Positions 21,822 through 34,050 of a DNA stretch of 64,000 nt are shown here, piece after piece (positions within the stretch are counted from its first letter, which is position 1; each line of letters opens with the position of its first letter). Source of the stretch: Persicaria tinctoria (lineage: Eukaryota > Streptophyta > Magnoliopsida > Caryophyllales > Polygonaceae); the NCBI GenBank assembly GCA_037127255.1, contig JBANSL010000004.1:5146001-5210000 (forward strand), read 5' to 3'. The position numbers and the translations under genes were made by a program. Under the pieces are notes generated by a model. The model saw only the letters and a program-made list of their open reading frames with translations. It was not told where the DNA came from and searched no databases.

Positions 21822-22901
21822 TGATACGTTTGGGATACCCGATCCTTCGCCTGTGGGCTTCAGATCAAGAACCACGCCGTATATTTGCTCCGATCTTGCA
21901 ATGCTCTTGATATCTCCTGATTTGGAACAATTCAAACAAATGATTAAAATTCTGATTTAGCGACAGAATTATACTTAGAATATTTCAGCAACTGAAAACA
22001 AGTAATAGCGACGGAGAAGAGAGAAGCTAAGGCAGGGGCTGCGCGGGTCTCAGGAGCGCGGGCTTGGCACACAGGCATCGGCCTCAGGGTGTGCGAGTGT
22101 CCGGATGCGCGCGGGAGAGTTCGCTGGAAGCGATGATGTTGGCGAGCGCGCGGGTGAACGCCTGGGAGCACGCAGGCGAAGCGGCCTGGGCACTTGCGAG
22201 AGCGAGAGCGATGACGCGGGAGCAGGTGCCGCGCTCGCTGGGAGCGAAGGTGACCGCGGACGACGCCAAGGGGTTGCGTTCTCCTTCTTGCGACAGCCTC
22301 TGACTTTGGGGTTGTGTTTGGCTTAGGGTTTGCCGATGGAATCAAGGTGTGGGTATGTGGTTTGTGATTGCCGAAAATACTAAGGACATAGAACACAATA
22401 GTTTTGGGATTGATAATCAAAGAACCCTAGATCCGTTAAGGGTTACTTCAATTCTATTTCAATCTGATTAATTCAAATTGCGGAACATAAATTTATAGTA
22501 AAACTATGATCTATCTAACCAATCCTTCCTTGCAAAGGAAAGGGGTTTGGATAGATTAATTCTATCTAATGATAAGTGAAATAACTTAAGATAAATAAAA
22601 CCTAAGAAGATAGATATTTAATAACTTGGTGGGAAAGTAATATATCTAGAAGAGATATAATTAATTTCCACCTTATTTAACTAATTGCATAAAATAACAA
22701 ATTAATTAAATAACTAATGTAACTCGGCCCAACACCACTAGTGTACTCGATATGGGACTTGAATCTTCTTCCATGGTGGTGCCTTCTTCTTCCTCTTGAG
22801 GACAAGACTCTTTGCCATCAATGGCCCTCGAATCGGTCTTGAGAGCTCGCCTGGATCAAGGTCATTGTTGGACCCACAGAAGGTCCTCTTGATCTGCATC
22901 A
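21822..22901. mobile_element. Solo LTR, 1080 bp, in copia A
   Basis: Starts TGATACGTTTGG and ends GATCTGCATCA (TGAT...ATCA termini). It is flanked by GGTTG duplications (21817-21821 and 22902-22906). Removing it restores the copia reading KHIEVDCHLV. No internal region or second LTR is present, so this is a solo LTR left by recombination. The GC-rich part 22040-22330 has overlapping ORFs on both strands that I do not count as genes. The family is not identified. Confidence 0.85.
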
Positions 22902-22906
22902 GGTTG

Positions 22907-23081
22907 ATTGTCATTTAGTATGTGAGAAGATGCTTAAGAAAGAAATTGTACTCGACTACATACCCACCAAAGAGCAACCACCAGACATTTTCACTGAGGT
23001 AGTTTCTCAGGATCAATGTAATAAAGTTCTCAGCAAGTTAGGTGTTGTTGATCAATTCAAAACTACTAACTTGAGGGGGAC
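22907..23081 (+). pseudogene. Copia RNase H C-terminus and polypurine tract (element A, right piece)
   Basis: Encodes DCHLV, then DYIPTKEQPPDIFTE and the end LGVVDQF followed by TTNLRG and a stop, the standard C-terminus of a copia polyprotein. AACTTGAGGGGGAC, the polypurine tract, abuts the LTR. Confidence 0.88.
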
Positions 23082-23260
23082 TGTTTAACATCGTGCTTAA
23101 AAGTTAGTTAAGAGTGTGATTAAAGAGGTGGAGCTGCTCTATATAAGTGCTCTCTTTGTAACAAACATTCAACTGATTCTCCTGGAGAAGAAATAGAGAA
23201 ATTAATTGTTTCATGTTCTTCATATCATCTCCATCTTTTCTTGATTCTCTATGATCATCA
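23082..23260 (+). repeat. Copia A 3' LTR (about 179 bp)
   Basis: Starts TGTTTAACATCG after the polypurine tract and ends at ATGATCATCA, the same end as element B's LTR (39517). It has TATATAAG (23138-23145) and a leader-like run. The end point is inferred from the comparison. Confidence 0.7.
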
Positions 23261-23337
23261 TAGAGCAACACAACAAATTGTTGTCTCATGGGTCTGATCG
23301 TTTCCACTTCCTGATCCAACTTGGGGGGGGGGGGTAT

Positions 23338-23523
23338 GGGAATATATGGTTGTAGGATATAAATTGTAACATTAGGAAGTTAATTATTCGGGATGAATAG
23401 TAGAAAACTTATATCTTCGGGTGTCTATATAAACAACATACCTAGCTTGCTTGTTCAGTTACAACCACCTGTGTATATCAGATGTATAAATATATTAAAA
23501 AACGTTATCTTAATTCCATTACA
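23338..23523 (+). repeat. Possible short copia LTR remnant
   Basis: A run of G (about 23324-23336) that could be a polypurine tract is followed by an LTR-like block with TATATAAAC (23427-23435) ending TTAATTCCATTACA. The same last 40 bases recur at 37425-37466. No internal region is attached. The LTR reading is inference. Confidence 0.4.
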
Positions 23524-24239
23524 AATTTACAATCAAGAAGATGTTTGAAGATTTCCGATGCTCGTATAGTCCGCCATCGATCGATTATCGGCTCTCCATG
23601 GTTCGATGTATGCAGTTCGGTGCAAATCTCGCTCCGAGAAAGACCAAAAAGCTTGATCGGGACCAACCTAAGCCGATCCCAACACTCCGAACCGATCTCC
23701 TAAACATTTGCCTTGAACTTCTTATAAATAAGAGTCTCCTCCTTGCTTATATATTCACTATCGATGTCGGAGAGTATATATGTTATTTGATGACTTTGAA
23801 AGCCTTTTGCATTTTACACACATATGTCATGCTCTTTGCCATCATCATATGTATCTTTACTTTGTCAACATACATATCATATGTACATATATTATATATA
23901 TATATAAATATATATTTATATATATATGCCGGGGTTTGATTTATATAACGGGAAACCCCTATTAACTTATACTATTAAGCTCGTATAATCTCCTTTTGGT
24001 TGGATTACTATGTTAAATAGCTAGCCCTAAATTTAGGGTATCGTCATAACTCCTCGGACCTCAATCGTGTCTCGACCGATTGGGGTTCAACAAAGCGATG
24101 CTTTTACTTATATTCTATCTTATTTGCAATCTGGAAATACCATACAAACGATGTGTTTACTTATACTCTTTCTTATTCGCGATTTGGGTTTGTTATAGAC
24201 TTATGTTGATATAATTTTTAATTGCTTGATTATCGCGAT
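23524..24239. other. Non-coding stretch
   Basis: No gene seen. There is a CTTATAAATAAG word at 23720 and a TA-rich run at 23885-23930. GAAACCCCTATTAA near 23952 recurs at about 37387-37402, so both belong to a dispersed repeat. Confidence 0.5.
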
Positions 24240-24354
24240 TTGTGTCATGATTTGAGCTCTAGCGTGCTATAATGAGCCATGCGGGCTATTTTGTGTTCTA
24301 TCTTGCCCAACGGGACACGAGAACACACTTGACTCGAACTCCAGCGTGATGAGA
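24240..24354. repeat. Left part of a tandem array of about 128-bp units
   Basis: Unit words GACACGAGAACACACTTGAC and TCGAACTCCAGCGTG match the units at 36947-37362. The CACTA element lies between, so the array was split. Confidence 0.75.
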
Positions 24355-24379
24355 CACTACAAAAAATAATTAATTTAGC

Positions 24380-24690
24380 TTCGGCAAAAACCCGTAGCAA
24401 AAGACTGTCCAGGCGTGACAAAAGGCCATTAGCTTCGACATTGCTACGGGAAATGGGGGGGGGGGGGGGGGGAGGGGGTGGCGAACTATGGGGTCGCAAA
24501 AGTTGGTAGCGTCGGCAAGTAGCCGTAGCAAATATATAATTGAAGGCGCCAATTTTGTGTGAAAGTTGGGAGGGAACGTTGGCGACGGCAATTTGCCGTA
24601 GTTGCCGTAGCTACGTTCATAAATGGTTTTCCTGAACGTTTTGTAATAGTTGCCACGGCTCGTGGCCGTTGCTATGGTTAAAGATACCCT
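24380..24690. repeat. CACTA subterminal repeats, left
   Basis: Several copies of CCGTAGCAAA, TTGCTACGG, GCCGTAGC and CGGCAA in both orientations, interrupted by a G run (24456-24472). In En/Spm such subterminal words bind TNPA. Confidence 0.7.
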
Positions 24691-25865
24691 AAATTTGTTT
24701 ATTCTATATATAATTGCACCCTGTATAAATTATATAAAAGTGCAATACAATCTGCACAAGCAAATGACACCAACATTCAAGTGCATTCATCACAAGTGAA
24801 TTCAGCAAAAGGTCCCTTGCATACACATTTGATGTCCAACGAGTACTTCAAGTAAACAAAAGTATTTGACGTCCGAAGTTTACGCCAAGCCATGCAACAA
24901 AAGTCTGAAACCTACATATTGCCTAACATCTAGTGTCCATATTGTCTAACACCTCAAGTCTTAAGCCAACAAAAGTGCAAGATAATGAAAACATACTTAG
25001 AGCAACCTTTTATTTGTCTCATCCTCAGCAGCTCATCTCCAAGTGTGCTAGAGTTCGTATTCTTCTTCTTCAAGTGACTGATCCTCATCGTCTTGTTTTT
25101 TCAGTCCGAGGGCAGATTGTTGAGTTGATGTGTTCAGAGGTTGATCGTTGGTGGATAGAACAAGAGCTCCGTCTCCAATTGACTCCCTTTGATTTGTTTG
25201 ATGAACACTTGTCTACAATACATAAAAGAACAAGCGAGATATCAGCTACTTGAACTGCTGGAAGTGATAACACATAGTAGTTGAAAAATGGAGAAAAGGA
25301 AAGACAAAGATATCAATAAACATATGGAGATGTTTGCTGATAGTTAACGATGCTTGAACTGCTGCAAATTATTTTCATGAAGGGGAGGCTTATTTTGGAC
25401 ATCAAAATCAGCTACTAAATTATTCATCATATGGCATTTTGACAGCATTTCACACTATTCTGTATTCATCAAGATATGAAATTGAGAAACAATCAGATGA
25501 CCAAGGAAATGACATCATGCACAAAAGCACTTTATCCTTCAACTTTGAAATATCAAGTGTACATGGCCAATGCCAAGTTTGACTGCAACTAGATCATTAA
25601 ATGGTGAAATCAGGTAGGGAAATGACATCATGGACCAAATAATATTTTCTTGAAATAATATCAAACATGCAAATGAGTCATCTACTTAGATTGAGAAACA
25701 ATAAGATGATTAAGTAACATGGATCAAGCTCTAGCATGATGTATCAAATCCAAGCATACGAAATAACCCAGGGTTCTTACAACATTATCACAATTTGAAA
25801 AAAGAAAAGGCAAATAAAAACGCAAAACTCAGGTCATCACAATCAAACATAAGAGGCCATCACAA

Positions 25866-27545
25866 TCAAACACAAGAGGAAACCTTAGCACTCAGATCAA
25901 ACAAATGATGACAAACCTGTCCGTGTGAAGGTGAGCCTCCCCCGTCATTGGGCTGGAAAGTGTTCATAAATTCATTTCGAAAGTGCTCAAATCTTTTATC
26001 TATGTGGTTCTCTAAGTGGCTTTTGAGGTCCCCCGCAAACTCTTTGGCAATATCCCCTACAAACTCTTTGGCAATCCCGCGCATATCTTGAACACCGAGA
26101 GCTCTTGATGAGGAGTTATACACCAAACGTGGAGGGGCACTGGCACCATAGGTCCGACAGTATCCGTGACCATCTTCTCCAATAAGCCGATGGAATATCC
26201 TATCCTATCCTTCACTTCGTCAAGATCTCGCTGATCCTCAGGTTCCATCGTCAAGATAAGGGAGAAATAAAGAATACATGGGCAACCTCACTTCTCCAAT
26301 ATGCAATGAGCGTAATCCAATCAGGTGGGAGGACAGTTGGAGGATTATGCTTCTCCAGCTCAGGGTCATCTTGGCAATAAGTGAAATATTTCGCCTTTGT
26401 TTTAGACTTATAGCCCTTCCACATGATGTTTAACATTCTCAAGCACACCTCTTTGAACCCATCGGGAGGATCCACCAAATTTTTCTGTAAGTGTTAAAGT
26501 CAATAAGATAAAAAAGAAGCAAATGGTCAGGTTAAAGTTAGTACATGCTGAAAAAAGAAAGTCTAAAGGAGAAAGAACATCATCCATATTATAAAAGTGA
26601 CAAAGTAGAAAGGAGAAAGAAAATACCTTAACTTCTTCCCATATGCCATCCATCACATCTTGTCCGAAAGAGGTCCAGTCCAGCATAGTAAGAGGAAGAC
26701 GTTGCCCGTCACGCACTAGTATCCCCAGTTGCGAGTTGAGGTGCTTGACGTTAGGCCCAACTGGTTGGAACTTGTCATTGAATTCGACTACAACCTTGGC
26801 TCCTGTGTTCCACCCCAACACACCGTTGCTATGACCTCTAGGGGTCGGGCGTTCACATCCATCTTGAAACACCATATATTTTATTATTCGTTCATACAAC
26901 TATAAAGGATTGAGGAAGATACAAGGGTTGAAATGCAAATTAATGCCTAACCAGATGAATCGACGTTGAGGTCTGCATTAGTAGGAGCATCTGCATCACC
27001 CGGTGTAGCTGATTGTGGAGCTACATCTGCATGTGTTGTCAGTACATTATTCACTTGAGTGTTCAATTGAGAAAGGATGGGATCAAGTGACTGAGGTTGT
27101 CCTAGAGCAAGAACTTCAGTTGGTGGTGGAGTCGTGGGAGGGAGGGTTCCAGCTGCTGATGTCGACATTGGGCACACACTTGGGGAGGATGTATCTCCGG
27201 CAGGCAGTAGAAAGTCAGATATGGTTCGCGGTCTCCCTGGTCGACCCTTTTGTTTCTTAATGGTTGAAACACAAATACAATATAGTTAGACAGTCATTAC
27301 AAATATATATGGTAAGCCTCGTGACTTGATTGAATGGGCAAGTATCGAAGAACTGTGGGAGCACCAACGAACCTTTTCTTCGGTTGGACATGCAGTCGGT
27401 GGTGGAGCTGTGGGAGGAAGTGTTCCAGGCTTCCAGCTGTTGATGCGGATGGTGACGAGCCACTCTGAGAGCCACGTGAGTCAGCAGACACTAGGAATTC
27501 ACCCATGGTTCGCGGTTTGTCGGGTCCACCCTTTCGTTTCTTCAT
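25866..27545 (-). pseudogene. TNPA-like (Transposase_24) gene, decayed or incomplete
   Basis: Minus-strand exons match the second CACTA protein of plants. Near 26880-26650 the protein reads EFNDKFQPVGPNVKHLNSQL, then RDGQRLPLTMLDWTSF and DVMDGIWEEV. After an intron, 26480-26290 gives PPDGFKEVCLRMLNIMWKGY, then KHNPPTVLPPDWITLIAYW, the conserved pattern of the family. C-terminal pieces follow to about 25866. Upstream exons start KKRKGGPDKPRTMGEF (27545) and KKQKGRPGRPRT (about 27257), which look like a duplicated first exon. I could not build a single clean frame through all exons, so it may be broken or simply multi-exonic. In En/Spm this protein binds the subterminal repeats. Confidence 0.65.
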
Positions 27546-27633
27546 GATTGCCTACAAGTGACAAGGATGATTGTGTATAAGATAAATGATTTATGTACGT
27601 TGTAATCAAAACTCTAAATCCCTAACATCTTCA

Positions 27634-30600
27634 TTAACCCAAAGACATTGTACATGACAACAACAAAAAAGCAAAGAAAACACACATTTGTGTTCTACAC
27701 AAAATATGCAACAGGAGCACAAATGGTACAGACCTCTGGTCGAGCTCCAACTCATCATCAATGTCCACATTGCAATCATCTACATGGTCATAGTCCTTAG
27801 ATTCAACTTCACCGACGTTTAACCATCCATGTCCAGACGCATCGGGATTATACCACACTTGGCGAGCTTGTGATGCCAAGATAAATGGTTCATCCCCAAG
27901 TTTATCACGTGGGTATAGTAACCTATCAAAGTTTACTAAGGTGTATTGAAAATGATCCAATTTAACCCCTGTTGAAGGATGTTCCCACTCACACCTAAAT
28001 AATACATATTCGATATCCGAGGCATATGTAACCCTTATAATATCCGTTAATCTCCCATAATAGGGTACAGAATCTCCTTGCAAATACACCCCACAATTTT
28101 GTCTCGTTCTTTTTGTGTCAACACTTTTGACACGAAAGAAATATCCATTCGATGTGTATGAGATCAACCGTGCTGCCACAGGGGACGGGAAGTTTGACAA
28201 TGAGATAACTTCATTACTTAAGGACACATCCCCTGCCCGACGCAACTCTGAAACCTGAAGATGTAAAGGTAAAAGGTTCATTTGGCAGGTACTTTACATA
28301 TTACTCAAATATGAAAAAGCACATTAATTACACTTGGAAACTTGAAGTTGGTACTCATGTGTGACTTGAACCATTGCGGGAACTCGTTGAAATGAATTGA
28401 TGTCACTGACGTCTCATTTGCCAAAGGATTGTGTTATTTAATATATGTCAAATGTTCCCTTTAATGTTAAGAAGGGGGTATAATGTTAGCAAGTCATATA
28501 ATATTGGTTTGATATCCTAACAAACCAAATGAACCTAGTCTGAAAAGGACTTACTCCGGATATGGTGTCACTCCAGCAGCATGAAACAATACCCATCGGT
28601 GGATTTGGATACGCGTCACTTCGGGTATAATGAAGCCCTTCCCCTTCTTCTCGGCATCATCTTTTCTTCTTGGTGGTCTTTGAGACTTGCTTTCCACATC
28701 TTGTAGATATTGAGTGCAAAAGTTCATGCACTCTTCCATGATGTAACCTTTGGCTAGTGATGCTTCCGGGCAAGCTTGTTGTCCAACATAATTTTTCAAA
28801 GTGAGTAGAAACCTCTCGATAGGGTACATCCATCGAAACTATACAGCTCCACCGAGTAATGCTTCCTCCGCGAGATGCACATGCAAATGCTCCATCACAT
28901 CCATGAAGATGGGGGAAATATCTTCTCAATCTCACATTGGGTTAGAATGATCTTAGCACGTGCCTCTTCCAATGAAGTGTTTGTATTAACCTTTGAACTC
29001 AACACCTTGAAGAACTTTGCAACGTCAATCAGAACAGATACTACATTCCTTGGCAAGGAACTCCGAACACAAAGCAGAATTAGCTCTTGTAAAATAATGC
29101 GGTAATCATGGCTTTTAAGCCCTACAATGGTGCGATCCCTTAAGTTCACCCTCCGTGCAATACTGGAACACGAACCATCCGGCATTCTGGCCTTGGATAA
29201 GGCTAACAAGAACTTGTCCTTCCCAACATTGTCCATCTCAAATTCAGCCGTCTCATATACCTCAGTGCCCGATTTTGTGAGCTTCATATGGTATTGCTTG
29301 CGAATTCCAAGACTCTCAAGGTCGTGACGAGCAGAGACATTGTCTTTGGTTCGACCTTTCACTCCCAATATTGTATTCAGTACATTTTCGGCAAAATTCT
29401 TCTCGGAGTGCATCGCATCGATGTTGTATGGCAACAGATTGTCTTTCCAATACGGTAGCTCATACAAGATGGTTTTCTTCTTCCAATTATGCCTCTTTTT
29501 TTTTATGGATCCCTCTCCGGTTTGTCAGGTCCCATCTTCTTTCTCAATAGAATGTCATCCTTTTTATAACAAGTAAGCACTCTATTTTCATCAAGTTGTG
29601 AGAGGTGATCAGCCCCGGTCATTCTAGGAGGCGCGGAATCAAATTCCCGTCCATCATAAAACGACTTCATATCTCTTTGATACTTGTGATCATATGGCAA
29701 GAACCGCCTACTCCTACCGTACGACCACTTGTGGCTAGCTTTTAAGTACGTTGCACCTGGCCTTATGTTGCAATTTGGACATGCATACTCACCTTTAGTA
29801 CTCCACCCCGACAAATTTGCATAGGCTGGAAAGTCATTGATAGTCTATAGCACGGCAGCATGCATTTGAAACATTTTATTCGCAGAAGCATCAAGTGTTT
29901 CTACACCCACTTCCCACAATTCCTTTAGCTCCTCTATCAAAGGCTCTAAATACACATCTATCTTATCTCCAGGTCCTTTTGGTCCATCAATAAGCACAGA
30001 AAGGTATATATACGGTTGCTTCAAGATGTACATAGGTGGTAAGTTGTAAGGAACTAGGATGACCGGCCACGTGCTATGATTGACATTTTGATTACCAAAA
30101 GGATTAAATCCATCAGAAGCAATACCTAAGCGCACATTCCTCATCTCAGCTCCGAAACTAGGGTGTTTGGCATCAAGGTGCTTCCAAGCAGGAGAGTCGG
30201 CCGGGTGCCGGTACACACCATCATCAACACGGTTTAAGTAATGTCATTTCATACGGTTGACAGACTCCATTGTTGCAAACAACCTTTGCAATCGTGGTTT
30301 CAACGAAAAATACCTAGCTTGTTGTGCACCTTTTCGTGTGCTTGATTGACAACCATCAACTGTTTGCCTCCAGCGCGATTCATTTCATATTGCACAAGCA
30401 TCTAGGCTTGCATCTTCATTTCGAAAGAGCATACAACTATTAGGACATGCGTCCACAGTTGTGAAAGTGAAGCCCAAACCGTCCACTAACTTCTGCGCTT
30501 GATAATAAGATTTCGGAAGGTGAACCCCATCTGGCAATACTTCAGATAATATCTCTAGCAAATCTTTGAATGAGTGGTCGGTCCATCCGTGTAAACTCTT

Positions 30601-31127
30601 TGCTTGTAAGAGTCGGACAGCGAAGGACAATGACGTGTGCTTCTTAGAACCCGGATATAGCGGAAGATTAGCGGCATCCATTAGCTTAAAAAACTAGGCA
30701 GTGCACTCAGTTGGATTAGGAGTATCACCATCACGTTGGCCATCATGGTCTAGATTTTCCGACGTCGGTACGTTAGTCCTTCCGAAAGCATCTTCAACCA
30801 TTCTCTCTATACCCACATCCATATACCCATCGACTTCAGGTGGCACTTTATTCCTCTCTCGTGGTTCCTCGATCAGATCATGAATGGTCTCCCCGTGTTT
30901 AGTCCATAACTTATAACTAACCAGAAATCCATTGTCTTGAAGATGCTTCCGCACAACTTTTCTAACATATAGTACCTATTCTTGCATTTCCTACAAGGGC
31001 AGTATATGCAACTCCCAACCTCCTTGTTGGCATATGCAAAGTCTAAAAATTCATCTAGCTTTGCAAAATATGCCTCAGAAATCCTAGTACTCCAATCAAT
31101 CCACGACTTGTCCATACGCATTGTCAT
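27634..31127 (-). pseudogene. TNP2-like CACTA transposase, pseudogene
   Basis: Domains in order on the minus strand: Transpos_assoc (31127-30970, KSWIDWSTRISEAY..CPCRKCKNR), a linker, transposase_21/TNP2 core (about 30690-28900, with RVDDGVYRHPADSPAWKHLD, NVRLGIASDGFNPFGN, WPVILVPYNLPP, DFPAYANLSGWSTKG, DAMHSEKNF), DUF4218 (about 28900-28550) and DUF4216 (28281-27690). Lesions: a two-base AT insertion near 30968 in the first exon; stops at about 30693, 30384, 30240 and 29844; a frameshift in an A run near 29495; a stop near 28836. Two of the stops replace Trp (TGG to TGA or TAG). This copy cannot make transposase, so the element would need one in trans. Confidence 0.88.
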
Positions 31128-32637
31128 GACCTATAGAGGCACTAATTAAGGAAATCTACATCGAACACGGTAAACATTCTAGTAAGTAACTAAAATGCTT
31201 ACAGAAGGAATGATATGAATGAAGCCGAGAAAGACAATCTTTCCAGGTCAGAAGGAGGAGGATTCTCCTAATTAATGAAGATCAAGAAAGACAAGATTTG
31301 ATGGTTAGAAGGAGGGAAGATTTTCCTTCTTAATGAACATCGAGAAACACGAGATTTGATAAGGCATGCTATTAGAGTTATACAAGTTAGTAACTAATAA
31401 TCTACAAACAAACAAAACTCCCTTTGCATCAATGAATACCAATTAATCAGAACCACATTTCTTATTAATACCAGATTTCTGTAATATACACTACTCATTT
31501 TTCTGTAATATACATTACTCGTTCAGATTTCTTTATATTCATTATGTAATTTCATTTTCTTTATATGCATTATGTAATTTCATTATGTAATTTCATTATG
31601 TAATTTCATTATTCTGTAATATACACTACTCATTCAGATTTCTTTATATTAATTATGTAATTTCATTTTCTTTATATTCATTATGTAATTTCATTATGTA
31701 ATTTCATTTTTATGTAATATACACTACTCATTCAGAAGAGGATACCAGATTTCTTATTAATGCCAGATTTCTATAATATTAAATTGTACATACAAAAACA
31801 CAAGAGGATACTAGAGATGTTGAGGTACAAGTTCTTGCTTAAGTATTTGCTAGTTGTATATCAATGTCTTTGCCTCACGGACCTGCCTGCATAAATCAGA
31901 AGGAAACATCAACACTGTCATTGTGTAACCATGCTACTGTTTTCTGAGTACAAAACAGTCATAAGAAAATAGGAAAAGGAGGGAAATCAGTGGCCATCGA
32001 AAATTTTGAGGGGGTAATTAAAAATATAATACAAGAAAAAAAGAAAAAGGAAAAACAGGAAAAACAGTTGATGGTTACATAACATTCATAACAGTGATAA
32101 TATAACAGAAGAAGGAAAAACCAAAAAAAGGAAGAAACAGAAAAAGGAAAAACAATGACATGGCTATTGATCCTTTTCTAAGGACATAATAACAGTAAAA
32201 AAAACAGAAAAAGGAAACTCCAAGAGTGGCCATCGAAAATAGTGAGGGAAGCCCTACATTAGTAATGTTTCATTTTTGTCTTCTTGTCTTTATATGCTCA
32301 CTCAATCAATGCATTGAAACAAAACAAATACATGGAAACAATAAAGCAAATGGAGACATGGAGACAGTTGTAAACAACCAGATGACATGCTCTAAAAAGC
32401 AACTATAAAGCATACAAAAAGCAAAAAAAAAAGCCACAAAAAAGCGACAAAAATCGAGTCAAAGATAGTCACATGCTAAACATTGGCCTCTCCCCTTGCC
32501 ATTCATAACCTCTCCCCTACATATTTAAAATCTATATATATCCTACCATCCATAACTAGTACCCTACAGATTTCTACCCATCCATAACATCTCCCCTACA
32601 GATTTCTACCCATTCATAACTTCTCCCCTTCAACAAG
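31128..32637. other. Intergenic region between CACTA transposase and Agenet gene
   Basis: AT-rich, no gene. TTATGTAATTTCAT repeats lie at 31540-31720. The last 130 bases repeat CATAACxTCTCCCCTACAGA and TTTCTACCCAT three times (32504-32630), with TATATATA at 32534-32541. This is the likely shared upstream region of the two diverging genes. Confidence 0.55.
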
Positions 32638-33273
32638 ATGGAATCTTCTTCATACCACCACGGCTCCTCGTCAGGCCTCCCTCCCCGCCATGTCCCCATC
32701 AATATATCGTCCAATAGCTCGGACGAAGGGTATGATTACATAGGTTAGTAACTTATTTTATCGGTTTAATATTCATTTTTTTTACATGTATTCCTAAATT
32801 AGCTTGTCTTTGGTTTGTATGCAGCACCAATGTCGGGGCCATTCCGGCCAAATCAGAGAGTGGAGGTCATAGAGGCAGAAGCCGGGATGCTAGGGTCATT
32901 GTACGAGGCGACCGTTCTAAGGAGATTGGATCCTAGCCACTATGAAGTGGAGTACATCACCCTCACAGACGACAACAATGAGCCACTTACGGAAATAGTG
33001 CAGGCTGGACGACTACGTCCACAACCTCCTCGGGTTAGGTTTCGGTTGGTTTACACAATCGATGACCGCGTCGATTGCCGCGCCCTTGATGGGTTTTGGA
33101 TTGGTCGCGTCGTTGGGCAGGGTCAATGGCTTGGGAATATTCCAACTCATAGTGTCCACTTCCCGATGACCGGGGATACACATGATTATCGTGCCCGTGA
33201 GATGCGCCCACACTTCGAGTGGAATGGAACCAGATGGACCACGCAACCCCATTTTCGTTACTTGCTACGATAG
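32638..33273 (+). CDS. Agenet (plant Tudor-like) domain protein, two exons, 184 aa
   Basis: Exon 1 is 32638-32743 and exon 2 is 32825-33273, joined across an 81-bp intron with donor TAG/GTTAGT and acceptor TTTGTATGCAG. The splice is in frame and the product is 184 residues without a stop. A Ser-rich, unstructured start of about 38 residues is followed by two Agenet-like modules: about 39-95 (FRPNQRVEVIEAE, then SLYEATVLR and YEVEYITL) and about 97-175 (VDCRALDGFWIGRVVG, then HSVHFP and RPHFEW). Agenet modules belong to the Royal family and in known plant proteins bind methylated histone tails or RNA. It lies head to head with the broken transposase inside the CACTA ends. It may be captured host sequence or an element accessory gene. 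Start chosen because it directly follows a TATA and leader region. Confidence 0.82.
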
Positions 33274-34050
33274 ACTACTATTTGAATGTGTTGTATTGGT
33301 TTATCCGTACTGTTTTTTATGGCCTTCCTTGTTTGTTGGATGATTTTAAAAGTTTATGTCGTTGTGTAATCCTATGGTATTTTGTTACTGATTGTTTGGT
33401 TAATGTTGATCTATTAATGTTGGATTATGGCACATTATTGTCGGTTTCTTCAAATAAATGGCTTTAATGTTTGAAGATAATCTTCTCTCAGTTTACACTT
33501 GAGAAAATATGACCAGTATTTAATTGTCATCCTTAAAATAGAGTGTCCATAAGACCATAACTAAACGATATGCATGCGACTAAAATCACTACTAAACTAG
33601 CTACTAATCTATACCTTCATAAAAAACTACAAGGCATATTAAGTGTATTAACTAGACAACCCAAACACGAGAATGATGAAGTCTAGCCAAGACAAGATAG
33701 AAGTAACATAAGTCATTCATGGAAGAGACATGCAGAAATAACTTCAATTAAAAATGAAATGGAAGAAAAGGTATATTTTTTCAACTGATTTTATTAATTC
33801 TGTTTTTATGCCAACTAATTATAATAAATGAAAAGGATATAAATAAGAGACTCCACTTATTTATATAATTAGGCAAGAAAAAAGAACCTATCACACAGCA
33901 CAAACTGTAGATATTAGTCAAACACAACAAGAGGATTTTTGCAACATAGAAATGTAGTTTTACAAGGGTTATATGCCTTTTAAGTCATTAACCATACCAA
34001 ACTATGAGCAGATTAAAAACAACAGTCAATAAAATATATCGGCAACTAAC
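33274..34050. other. Non-coding stretch inside CACTA
   Basis: 3' region of the Agenet gene, then AT-rich sequence. No gene seen. Confidence 0.5.

Larger units (their letters stand above)
6905..23260 (+). mobile_element. Copia element A (decayed, three pieces, host of the nest)
   Basis: Ty1/copia element whose surviving parts are 6905-7451, 21628-21821 and 22907-23260; everything between is later insertion. Joined, the pieces read from the RT C-terminus through RNase H to a polypurine tract (ACTTGAGGGGGAC, about 23069-23081) and a short 3' LTR (23082-23260). The 5' LTR, gag, protease and integrase are missing. The same family is at 39517-48960 on the minus strand (element B). Confidence 0.85.

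Noticed and set aside
21944..22420. 158-codon minus-strand ORF and plus-strand ORFs in the solo LTR
   Set aside because: GC-rich LTR sequence, overlapping open frames on both strands and no recognisable domain.
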